Source: Monilinia fructicola (Eukaryota; Ascomycota; Leotiomycetes; Helotiales; Sclerotiniaceae). From it: DNA of 64,000 nucleotides. The stretch covers positions 186,001 through 250,000 of the forward strand of contig VICG01000018.1 of the NCBI GenBank assembly GCA_008692225.1. The letters run 5' to 3'. The number at the start of each line of letters is the position of its first letter. The stretch's first letter is position 1. Below are positions 50,281 through 61,134 of the stretch, in pieces. The notes beneath the pieces were generated by a model. The model was given only the letters and a program-made list of their open reading frames with translations, made no database searches and was not told the DNA's origin. The position numbers and the translations under genes are program-made.

Positions 50281-51180
50281 ATAATTCACCCACTTTACTT
50301 TTTACCACCCTCTTCATTTCACTAATTATTTATACTCAAAACGGTTGTTTTAACATATAAATAACTTTTTTAATCAATTAGTAAAATTAATTAAGATTTT
50401 CAATATTAATTTCATATATATTAATTAATGAATAAATTTTGAAAATCTGAAATATTTATGATTTTTCTATTAAAACTAATAAAGAATTACAAAAAATTGA
50501 ATTTCCAGTTTTAAATTTATATATAAAATAAAAATCTCTTAAACAAATTATAATCATTCAATAAAAATAGCTAAAAACAATTAATTTTTTTTTCAGAAGA
50601 ATCTTTAAATCAATTTTAATCAAATCCATTATATATAAATAAATGTTTATAATAGTTCCTTAAATTTTAAAAATAAAATTTTAAATAAAAATTCCATAAT
50701 TTGAATCGATTCATTGATTATAAATCATTATATATATACTTAATATTATATTTATTATATAATAGTTTATATATTTATTATATATTAATTGATATACTTA
50801 TTGTATGTTATTTAATTTATATATCTATTATACATTTATTATATATTATTTAATATATTTTATAAAAGATTTAAAAGCATTTTTAATTATTTTCGTTCGA
50901 AGTTTATAATTCTTTTTTTTACAGGTTTAATCTTTTTTATAATCGTTATACATTTCTAAAATCGATGATTCTAATTTTTTATAATTCTATATTTCTTTTT
51001 CTAAAAAAATCACGAGAATTTGAAATTTTGAAAATTCATTAATAATTATATATAAAGGTTTAAATTAAAATTCACAAGATAAATTTTTTTTTAAAGTTAT
51101 CAATATATTAAAATAACTATTTATTATATAAAGTAGTAGTTAAATTAAAAAGTAACAAGAAAAAAGGTAATCGATGTAAA
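50281..51180. mobile_element. Family C TIR element, copy 3 (most decayed)
   Basis: The left arm CACCCACTTTACTTTTTACC, ACCCTCTTCATTTCACTAAT and the right arm AGTAGTAGTTAAATTAAAAA, GTAACAAGAAAAAAGGTAAT are RIP-eroded forms of the family C terminus. The interior (50490-50640) matches 19685-19840. No reading frame is present. Confidence 0.65.
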
Positions 51181-51580
51181 AATCAATAATTATAAATATT
51201 ATTAAACCTTTAAAAATTATAGAATTTCTTATATAAATTAAAATCTATATTTATAATAAAAATATAATAAAAATAAAGGGATTATAATTATATATTATGG
51301 ATTTTTAAAAAAACAAAATTAATAATAAGTTTATTAACCTTTTTATAAAAAAGGAATATCTATTAATTTTATTATAAAATAGAAGAATATAAAGTTATTG
51401 AATTTAAAGAATCTTAGTTCATCGAAATATGGGTTATATATTATATACCTATACTATAAATAGCTTAAAATACAAGAATATAAAGTTTAAATTTCAAAGG
51501 TCTTTTATAATGAATTATGAATAAACGTCGAAAATTTTAATTAATCGAATATGAATAAGTAAAAAAGCCTTAAATTTTTT
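51181..51580. other. Gene-free AT-rich DNA
   Basis: Nothing recognisable apart from general AT-rich repeat-like sequence. Confidence 0.4.
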
Positions 51581-51709
51581 AATACCGACATTCCGTTGTG
51601 ATCTCGGAGCTTCATTATTCCGCCTATCTCGAAGGTCGTTAACTATTTTGGCCTATTCTATTTTGACAATTTCATTCAAGCTATTTTATATACGCCTTGT
51701 TATTATAAT
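51581..51709. other. Isolated normal-GC stretch of unknown origin
   Basis: About 130 bp (ACCGACATTCCGTTGTGATC, GGAGCTTCATTATTCCGCCT, CGAAGGTCGTTAACTATTTT) that escaped RIP and borders the microsatellite element. There is no reading frame of useful length and no repeat partner in the window. It may be the end of an unknown element or a piece of single-copy DNA. Confidence 0.4.
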
Positions 51710-52617
51710 AAATAATAAATAATAAATAATAAAATAATAAATAATAAATAATAAATAATAAATAATAAATAATAAATAATAAATAATAAATAATAAAATA
51801 ATAAATAATAAATAATAAATAATAAATAATAAATAATAAATAATAAATAATAAAAATAATAATAATAAAATAATAAATAATAAATAATAAATAATAAATA
51901 ATAAATAATAATAAAAATAAATAATAAATAATAAATAAATAATAAATAATAAATAATAAATAATAAATAATAAATAATAAATAATAAATAATAAATAATA
52001 AATAATAAATAATAAATAATAAATAATAAATAATAAATAATAATATAATAATAATAAATAATAAATAATAAATAATAAATAATAAATAATAAATAAAGAG
52101 GTTTATTATTATAATTATAATAAATACTTTATATATCTTATATATAATTAAAAAATATTAAGAAATATATAAAAACTATAAAGCTTCTTTATAAATTCTA
52201 GATATTAAATTAAATAGAAAAATATTTAAAAGTAAATTAAATAGAATCAAAAAATAAAGAGAATAAAAGGTATAAAAAGAATAAAAAGAATAAAAAGAAT
52301 AAAAAGAATAAAAAGAATAAAAAGAATAAAAAAAATAAAAGAATAAAAGGAATAAAAAGAATAAAAAGAATAAAAGAATAAAATAGAATTATTATTAAGA
52401 AAATTATATAAACTAATATTTATTTAAAAATATTATTTAAAAATTTATTATTAAATATAAAAAGAAATATAGAAAAAAAGAATATTATTATTAATATACT
52501 TAATATAGAATATAATTATATTAAATGTTTCTTTACAATATAAAAGTATTTATTCTAAATTAAGAAAGTAGAAAATAAATATATAATAGTAAAGGATTTT
52601 AAAAATGATTTCTTTCT

Positions 52618-52691
<74 letters not shown>

Positions 52692-52692
52692 A
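51710..52692 (-). repeat. Microsatellite-carrying repeat element, copy 2 (inverted)
   Basis: Reverse-complement order of 31690-33125: a 7-bp AATAAAT block (51710-52095), the spacer with GCTTCTTTATAAATTCTAG, a 9-bp AATAAAAAG block (52258-52382), the spacer with ACTATATATTTA-type sequence plus about 110 bp not seen in copy 1, and an (ATT)n block (52620-52690). The repeat blocks differ in length between copies (the 9-bp block is ~125 bp here and ~780 bp in copy 1) while the spacers are conserved. Confidence 0.75.
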
Positions 52693-52693
52693 T

Positions 52694-52846
52694 TAGCACT
52701 CGCGGAAAATAAATTTTTAGATTATAGATTCGTAGAATTTTATTAGCCTCGAACGAAGTGAGGATTGGGGGTTTGGGGGCTAGCCCTTATTAAGTAATAA
52801 AATTCGAAGAATCCATAGTCTGAAAATTTATTTTCCGCGAGTGCTA
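52694..52846. mobile_element. Family E short TIR element (153 bp hairpin MITE)
   Basis: Two 52-bp arms (52694-52745, 52795-52846), each reading TAGCACTCGCGGAAAATAAA from its outer end, match with about five mismatches. They enclose a 49-bp GC-rich loop containing GGATTGGGGGTTTGGGGGC. If the outer TA on each side is the target duplication, the element proper is 149 bp (52696-52844). It is unusually well preserved, plausibly because a repeat this short is below the length RIP recognises. Confidence 0.85.
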
Positions 52847-52862
52847 GTTTTAAGATGTTTTA

Positions 52863-53261
52863 TTAATTGAAAGCTAATGAGCTTAAAAAATCTATATAAG
52901 GTTTATACAAAATTATAGAAACTTTAATAAAAATTTATATTTATATTATATTAATATGATAAATTAAAGTAAAATATAAAATAAAATATTGAAATGAATA
53001 ATTATAGTTTTTCAATTTATAAAACTTTTAATTATTTAAAAATGAATAGATATTATATTAAACACTAAAATCTCTTTATATTTTATATATAATTAGTATT
53101 TATAAATCATATATTTTGATAAATTTGATTAATTAGAAACTCATTACCTTGAAAAACTATTTAAGATTTATATAAAATTATAGAAATTTAAATAAAAATA
53201 TGAAATTTTATTATAATAATATTATTGAATAAAAAAATATATAAAAGAACTTTAAGATAAA
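52863..53261 (+). repeat. Imperfect direct repeat, period ~266 bp
   Basis: TTAATTGAAAGCTAATGAGC through ATAGAAACTTTAATAAAAAT (52863-52975) resembles TTAATTAGAAACTCATTACC through ATAGAAATTTAAATAAAAAT (53129-53235). The interval shows no gene. Confidence 0.45.
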
Positions 53262-53984
53262 TCATTTTAAAGTTTATTAGATTTTGAATTTTTTGAAAAA
53301 AAATTATAATTAAGGTTTTTTATTTTATATATACTTTTATATTTTATATATTTTTCAAGAAATTAAAAATTAATTAAAAAATTAATTAATGAAAAACGTA
53401 TTAATATTATAATAGAAAATATATATTTAATATACATTTTTTTCGTTATTTAAAATAATATTCTAAAAAGAAAATTAATAAAATCGAAGTCATCCTTCTA
53501 TTATATAAAAGTAAATAACTTTTTATAAATTTTAGAAGAAAGATATTTTTTATTAAAATAAGGTCTTAAATGATTAATTAAGTTTGATTGAAGATAAATC
53601 TTTTTAACTTAAAAGTATTTTTATATTATTTTCTTATGTATTTACTTTATTAAAATTTTTATTTATTAATATTATTATAAAAAAATAATCTTTTTATTTT
53701 ATTCTAAATATTCAATATTAAAATCAAAAATATAAATATCAAACTATAAATGATAAAAATACTTAAAAACAAAATATAATCTTTTATTTTATTATATTCT
53801 TTATTCTATTATATTTTTCATTTTATTAGCATTAATTTTAATAATATATAATATTTTCTATCTAAAAAATAATATTAAAATTTATTTGTTTTAACTTATT
53901 ATTATATAAAATTTGAAATTATTTTAAAATTATTTATTTTCGAAAATATTTCAATATATAAAATATGAAGCTGTAGATAATATA
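53262..53984. other. Gene-free AT-rich DNA
   Basis: No gene or element end recognised. Confidence 0.45.
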
Positions 53985-54121
53985 AAGAGCTTGATTATAT
54001 AAGCTCCGCAGGACGAGCTGCGAGGGAGGTTATGAAAGGCTATTGTTATATATTATTAACGAGCCTTAGGCGAGTTATATCATTGGCCGGCCCAAGCGGC
54101 CGTACTCAAAGCTCGTATTAT
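53985..54121. other. GC-rich structured island at the Gypsy element 3 boundary
   Basis: Contains GAGCTTGATTATATAAGCTC (a perfect 6-bp-arm hairpin), CTCCGCAGGACGAGCTGCGAG, GGCCGGCCCAAGCGGCCG, and an ACGAGC / GCTCGT pair about 60 bp apart. It lies exactly where the Gypsy copy loses its LTR, gag and pol start. It is not a tRNA by inspection. It could be the terminus of an element that truncated the Gypsy copy. Confidence 0.45.
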
Positions 54122-54548
54122 TAGATTGCAAAAAGAATTAATAATTAATTTATAAAACATTATAATATTTATTGTTATAATTATTAAAGATCTATAATAA
54201 TAATATTAAATTATAGTATAAACAATTTAAGATGTAAAAATTCAATTAGAATAAAACGCTTCGATGATAATATATTATAAATCTAAGGACTTATACAACG
54301 ATATATTATTTAAATTAAATAAAATATTATTATTAATATATATATAATTATGTAACTTAAGTTCCTTTAATATATTATGTATAATAATTTCGAGGAGGAA
54401 ATATATTTTGTGGTGAATATAATAATAGAATTCTCTATTAATTTTAATTTTTATAAAATATACAAAATAATATATAATAATAAAAAAATATTTATTTTAA
54501 TATTACAAGGTTTATTCTGGATAATGGTATTAGTAGTAGATAAGGTGT

Positions 54549-54824
54549 ACCAGTGGGTGCACGGACTTATAAAACGTTAAAGTGTTAATATCTATATATA
54601 TTAAAATGCAATTTTTCGTTTTATTATAATACTATAAATTTGATCTTCGAGATTTTTGAAATCTTTAATATATATATATATTTATTTATTTATAAGAATA
54701 AGTAGTTTTGTAACAATTAATATACGTTGAGATTAATATTCGAAAATTGAAATACTTAATGTTATCTTTCATTGGAATCCATTAAGCATATTTTCGTTTT
54801 ATGAGTCTGTGTACCCACTAGTGG
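54549..54824. mobile_element. Family D TIR element, copy 2 (~275 bp)
   Basis: The left arm CCAGTGGGTGCACGGACT, TATAAAACG and right arm CGTTTTATGAGTCTGTGTAC, CCACTAGTGG are inverted repeats. It sits in the Gypsy pol copy: flanking GTAGATAAGG and TGCTTAGTATATAAAG are adjacent in the uninterrupted relative at 23715 (apart from RIP changes), which fixes the insertion to a few bases. No reading frame is present. Its reverse complement aligns along copy 1. Confidence 0.8.
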
Positions 54825-57142
54825 TGCTTAGTATATAAAGAAGATAGTATATATTATAGGAGTTAGAATATATAAGAATAAGAATGTAATAAGGTAGTTT
54901 ATAAAGTTATTAAATAAACTTTTAAATAATTTGTAGAATAACTTCGATTTTGTTAAAACTTTTAAAAATAAATAGTCAATAAGAAAATTATATTTTAAAT
55001 GAAAAGAAAATTTTAAAAGAAGGGTTAAATTATATCTTCAAAATAAAAGTTATATCATAATAAAAAGATATTTAATAATTTAATTTAATAAGGTAGATTA
55101 GAGAAAATGAAATTTTTAATATTATTCATTTTGTTTTTTTTTATAATATATAGAATAATATTTAGAAACGAGAAAAAAGCTTATATTATAATCAATGTTT
55201 GTCATTTACATATAAAAACAATTCTAGATGTACATTCTATATTATTATAAGAAGATATTCTACAAATAATATAGGGATATAAGTATATTATAATTATAGA
55301 TTATATAATTTTTTTTGATAAAAAGTTTACTTTTTTATAATAAAATATTTTATAATTGTAATTTGTATAAAATAATATATTTTTAATTATTTGTGAATAA
55401 AATTTCTAAGAATGTATATAATTAATAATATTATTATTAATATTATTAATTAAATATTAAAAAAGTATTTATAATATTTTAAATAAGTGTTTTATTATTT
55501 TATAGATTATAATATTATTATTAGAGAAACTAAATATTTTATTAAATATTCATTAATAATGATTATAAAGTAAAAAGTAAATATGTTTAGTTTATTTCAA
55601 TATTGAATAGAAATTAATAATATTAAAGAATCTTTCGATTTTAAAAAATCTTTAAGATCTAAAACGTTTTTTAAGCATTATAGAACAAATTGTAGTTTTT
55701 GTTAAAAATTATATTAAAATTGTAAATTCATTATGGAAAAAAAAATATATATATTTATTAAAGGTTGTATTATATAAAAAAATTAAATATAATTTTATAA
55801 TATATATAATATTAAATATTATATATATTATAAAATTAATAATATTTATTAAGTTTAAAGTAACATTAATAATATTTATTAAGTTTAAAAGTAACATTAA
55901 TATAAAAAGCAAATATAAATATGTATAAATTCAATACATTTTTTATTTATAAATTTCAATATTTCAAGAAATGAGGATATTAAAATCATTTTATATTATA
56001 CAAAAAATGATAAGATAATAGTAAAAATATTTAATATAATAAATATTAATCTAATCTTATTTTAATTAAAATAATCAAAAAATACATAAATATATTATTA
56101 TTTATTAGAATTAGAAATAATAATATTGATTTGAAGTTTATAAAAAAGAAGTTATATTATTTAATAGAATAGAATATTAATAAAGATCTTTGAAAAAATA
56201 AATATTATTATAATTATATTTATATATAAATAAAATTTAAAGTCAATATTAATAATCAAAGTTATAATTACTTTTAATTTCGATATACAATATAAGATTA
56301 AAGAAAAGAATATAATTCTAAATATACTATTTTGCTTTTTTTTTTGAAAAAAAATAAGGATTATAAATTTAAAAGCTTAAAGCTTTATTTATAATAATAA
56401 ATTATAAAAAACCCTTTCAAAATAGATCTATAATAATAATTATCAAAATAATAAAATATTTTTACAATATATTATTCAAAAAGTACAAAATCGAATTAAT
56501 ATAAGCAAATATATTAATAACAATTAAAAAAAATACAAAAAGCGAATATAATAAATTCATTATTTTATTCTTAAAATAGTTCATTATATAAATTCAATTA
56601 TAATAGAAGCTTAATATTATTATATATAGAATATATAATATATAAAAAAGATTTTCAAGATATTATATTAAAATTAGTATTTAGAATATGTGAAATTTTT
56701 AGATGTGATTGATAAAAATTTTTATATTTAAAAAATGTTATAACTTATATAAAAATATCTATAATATTACATAAAATAATAAATATATTAAATAGAAGAA
56801 ATTCCATTTTATCAAATAATTTAATTAAAATCATTATTATTATTATTATTATTTTATATAATTATTATTGATTTTATTTCAATTTTATTAATTATAAGGA
56901 AAGAATTCAATTTAATATTTATAAAAATAAATACTTCTATAAAGGAAATATTATTCATTTCAAAAAAGATTATATGGTTAATCATAAACTGAAAATTACT
57001 AATAATTTTAAGAATAAATAATTTTAATTAAGGTTATTTTAAGGTAATAATAAATAATAGAGATTGTAAATTTCTATTGGAAATATAAAAAGTTATTACA
57101 TTTATATTTAGTATAATATTATTATATTTTACAATTCATTAT

Positions 57143-57200
57143 ATGAGCTTTAGGTACAACCACTTGAGTCAGTTAATAATATAATTTACCTAAAGCTCAT
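57143..57200. repeat. 58-bp perfect-arm foldback inserted in integrase
   Basis: ATGAGCTTTAGGTA (57143-57156) and TACCTAAAGCTCAT (57187-57200) are perfect 14-bp inverted arms around a 30-bp loop. Comparison with elements 1 and 2 shows that this hairpin and the following AT-rich ~310 bp are an insertion into the integrase region. Confidence 0.7.
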
Positions 57201-57512
57201 TGATTTATTTAATAACGGTCTTCTATAATCTTTCTTATAATTTGTTTTATGGAACTTATATAACATTTGTTTATCCTTTAATAATTAAAAGTTTAATAAT
57301 CTTAAAAAAATATATATTTAAAAAATACATAATCTATAGAATAAAATTTTTGATTTTAATATCATTTTGTATATTATTTTAATTTATAATATTATCATGA
57401 TATAGATATATATTCTTGTTTAAATTTCTATATTCCTATATAGATTTTATATAGCTTTTTTTTAATTAATTAGCTTTTAGTTTATGAAACGTTTTAGAAT
57501 ATGTAACTTATA
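57201..57512. mobile_element. Rest of an unidentified insertion in Gypsy element 3
   Basis: AT-rich DNA absent from the other Gypsy copies, ending before ATAAATAAACAG where the pol match resumes. A 60-codon frame at 57200-57382 has no recognisable features. Terminal repeats are not evident beyond the hairpin at its left edge. Confidence 0.5.
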
Positions 57513-58499
57513 GATATAAATAAACAGATCTTTAAAAGTAATTATTGAAATAATAGAAATTATATAATATTTTTATAAAGATTTAATAAAGGATATATAA
57601 AAATAAAAAGAATATATTATTAATTCTATCATTTTATTTAAATAATTTCTATTAGGTTTTTATTTATAAATTATCGCATAAAGTAATATATAATTTTTTA
57701 TTAAACAATATAATATAATTATTAAATATAGTGAAATAGGTATTCTTTATATCTATTATATAAATAAAAATTAATAAGTACATTGCTTTTATAATACTTG
57801 TAATAAAATAAAAATATAAAACAAATTAAGTACTTCTATATTTCAAAGAAAATGATTTAATATATTTATATTTATATAAAAGATATTCTATTTTAATAAT
57901 AAATTATAAAAAGTTAAAATAATAATATATAAATTTTTTCTAATAATATAATGAATTAATAAGTTAGTGTATAAACATAATATATTGGAATCTTACTTAA
58001 TAATTTTTATAATTTATTTAAGATCAATATTAAAAAATAAAGATTTATATAATCACGTAAAATTAGAATAATGAAATATTGTTATAATTAAAAAATGTAA
58101 AAAAATTTAATATTAATAAAATTATTTAAAAGCATAGTATATTGATAAATATTATATAATATTTTATTAAACAGAAGAAATATATCTTAAAATTAAATTG
58201 ATAGATATATTATAAATACTTTAATTATTATAATAAATAATATAGAAATTAAAAGAACAATAATAGAATAATTAATTAATGATAAAAAAATAGTATCAAA
58301 AGAAAATAAAATTCATATTAATTATAAAAATCATTATTCTAGATTCTTTATAATAATATAATAAATTATAAAATTAATTTTGATATTAAAACCAATATTA
58401 TTTTTTATTATATTTTATTATATTTTATTATATTTTATTATATTTTATTACAACTTTATTATTTATTTTCAAAATTTATTTTTTATTATTTGATTTTTC

Positions 58500-60940
58500 T
58501 TTTTTTATTAAAAAATAACTACTTTATTTAAATTTTAAAGATTCTTTTTATAATATAACAATCAAAAATATACTTTAAAATTAAAAGTTTATTTTTATAA
58601 ATTCTTTTTTGTAAATAATATTGATATAGTAGAAGATCAATATTAATATTTATATACAAAAATAAGGATTACATCTTTTTTATTATAGAGTATAATAAAA
58701 TTTAAATTAAGTATAATTTTAAAATATACAAATAAAAGGATAAATAACCTAAACTAAATGAAAATTGTAAAAATAAAAATATTTATTTGTGATTATTATT
58801 TTGATTTAGATGTACTAAAAAGAATATTTATTAATAAAAAACAAATATACTTTTTTTTAGGATTTAAAAAAGCTTTTAGAGAATTAATTGTAAATAAAAA
58901 GATTGATTATTTAATTTACAAAGATTAATAGAACAAAACAATTCCAAAAACTAATATTGATTATAAAAATTCTACATGAAAATAAAATAATTATAAGAAT
59001 ATAATAATAAATATAAATATAGTAAACTTATTCAAAATGGGAGTAATAAAGTAAAAACAGATGTGAAGAATAAAATAAATTGAATAAACAAATAATGCAA
59101 TATTAACAATAAGAATACTAAAAATAATAAATAAAATATAAAAAACAATATTTAAAGTATTAATAATTTTAAAAAATTAGATTTTAGGAAAAGTATCAAG
59201 AATAATACATTTAGTAATTATGATTTAGTAAAAAAAATATAATACGTAATAAAGATTTTTAAAATATTCAAAAGTTGTTTTTACAAAAAGTTTTAAAAAA
59301 TATTAAATAAATTTTGAAATATAATAATAATGTTATTATAGAATATAAAATTTTTCAAAAAATTTATTTCAAGAAAAAGGATATTAAATTGAGAAAGAAA
59401 TAATAGTGATTAAAAAAAATATCAGAGATTGAAAAATAATAATAAGAACCTGAATAATATAATTATATGAAAAATATATAATTTGATAGTGTCATTACAA
59501 ATCTTTTTGTAATTTGAATAAAAAAACAATTTTCCAATATATATATTTCTAGTAGTAAATGCTATTTATATTTTGTTTAATATATTTATTTTAATTTAGA
59601 AATGTATAAAATACTATTTAAGTATCTCTTGTATGAATGATAGTATTTATAATGATATAATTATATTTAGAAATATTATAAAAATACTTGAAGAGATTTT
59701 TATAATAACAATATAACAATAGATTTTGTTTAAAAAAATCTTTTATAAAGATGAAAAAATAATATATATTAAGTTTTAATTTAGAAAATTCATACACAAT
59801 AAATTAATATTAAATAAATAATTAGTATCTTATTTATTATAATATTCTTTTTTATTTTTAATAAATATAGAAAAGACAATTTATAAAGAATATAATCGAT
59901 ATAAGAAAAAAGATAATAAAAGAATAATAGAGATAGTATAATATTATTATGAATATAAGATAGAAATATATAATAGAGGGAATATATATATTAAATAAAA
60001 TAAAAATCAAGTAATTATGATATTATTTATAATAATATTAGTAAAGAGGAAAATTAGGAGATTAAAAAAATTGTAAGTAGTCTATTCTAAAAGAAAAATA
60101 TAATATTTTTATTATAAAATAAAGCAATATAATAAAATTATTAAATAAAAAGTATTGTATTCTTATTATACGATATATAGATATAAGTAAATAATATAAT
60201 AATTTATAATTATAATAATAATGAAAACTAAAAGTAAAGATTAAAGATGAATAAAATTAAACGATATAAAAAAAAGCGTATTTAATAAAAGTTAAAAAGA
60301 AAAGAAAAATAAAAACAAAAAAACATTTTTTTAAGGAAAAAAAGTTTTAAATTTCTAATTCTAAAAATTAAAGATTTGATAAAAGCCATTATAATATTAA
60401 TAATATTTTAAATTATAAAAATAAATTTACTATATATAATAAATAAAAATAATAAAGTTATAATTAAAATAGTAATATAGAATGAAAATAAGGAAAACGG
60501 AGTTTAAAGTTTAAATATAGAATAAATCATAAATATGAAATATTAATTTATAAAATATTTTTAGAATTGAAATTAAAAAATATAAAATATAATAACAATT
60601 ATATAGATATATATAGTAATATGATTATATACTAAAAAAACAAATTTGTCATTTATCTTATAAATATAATCCTTAATATAATGGAAATAGTAGATAGAGT
60701 ATTAAAAAAATTATTATATATAAAGAACTTTAAAATATTATATAAATAAATAGTAAAGATAAACGATGTGGAATAGAAAATATAATAAAAACAAAATAAT
60801 ATTATAATTATAATTATTATAAGTATAAGTTTTTTACTCTTTCATTTTTATTGATTTTTTCAAAAAATATATATAATAAATTTTATAATATTAATAAATT
60901 ATTTTCAATAAAAGTATTAAAATCTTTTAGAATGAAAATA
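58500..60940 (+). pseudogene. Extra frame after pol in Gypsy element 3
   Basis: Homologous to the extra frame of element 1. RNKDF then NIQKLFLQKVLKNIK near 59250-59315 matches the NIQKLFLQKILKNIK of element 1. LLYIINKNNKVIIKIV near 60425-60475 matches LLYITNKNNKIIIKII. The linker at 58840-59030 also matches element 1. Stops are RIP-type. Function unknown. Confidence 0.55.
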
Positions 60941-60942
60941 AT

Positions 60943-61134
60943 TATAATTATTAATATAAAAGAAATTAATAATAAAACTAATATTTTTAAGATATCATCA
61001 AAAACTTTATCATTAATATTATTAGTATTATTGATATTATTAATAAAAGCGGCTGGAATAATATTAACTATAAATAAATAGTATTGATTAGTTGAATTAA
61101 GATTAGCTTTTATTATGATATACATTCTCTATTA
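60943..61134 (+). repeat. 3' LTR of Gypsy element 3 (element 1 subfamily)
   Basis: It aligns with the LTRs of element 1 through AATATAAAAGAA, the ATTAATAAAAGCGG block and the ACTATAAATAAATA TATA region, ending CTCTATTA. A small deletion near the start distinguishes it. No 5' partner exists in the window. The open frame running into it from 60851 is incidental. Confidence 0.8.

Larger units (their letters stand above)
54130..58310 (+). pseudogene. pol remnant of Gypsy element 3
   Basis: The RT catalytic region is present but shifted (NN pair at 55420-55426 with ATT/TAT duplications around it). The LKHYxTNCSF-like region and integrase correspond to element 1 on both sides of the 57140-57510 insertion; the coding match resumes at ATAAATAAACAG near 57515. 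It ends near 58310. It cannot produce a protein. Confidence 0.7.
54130..61134 (+). mobile_element. 5'-truncated Gypsy element 3 with internal insertions
   Basis: The match to element 1 starts inside pol (about 23310 in element 1) and continues through RT, integrase and extra frame to a 3' LTR of the element 1 type (60943-61134). The 5' LTR, gag and protease start are missing, the left edge being the GC island at 53985-54121. Two insertions interrupt it: a family D element (54549-54824) and about 370 bp at 57140-57510. RIP-type stops throughout. Confidence 0.8.

Noticed and set aside
51710..52095. CRISPR-like regular array
   Set aside because: It is a simple 7-bp tandem repeat without unique spacers, in a eukaryotic nuclear context.
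53999..54075. tRNA gene in the GC island
   Set aside because: No cloverleaf with a 7-bp acceptor stem, no T-loop GTTCGA at the right place and no anticodon arm could be drawn.
60851..61125. Opposed 76- and 80-codon frames near 61 kb
   Set aside because: They run into or lie in the 3' LTR of Gypsy element 3 and are not conserved in the other LTRs.
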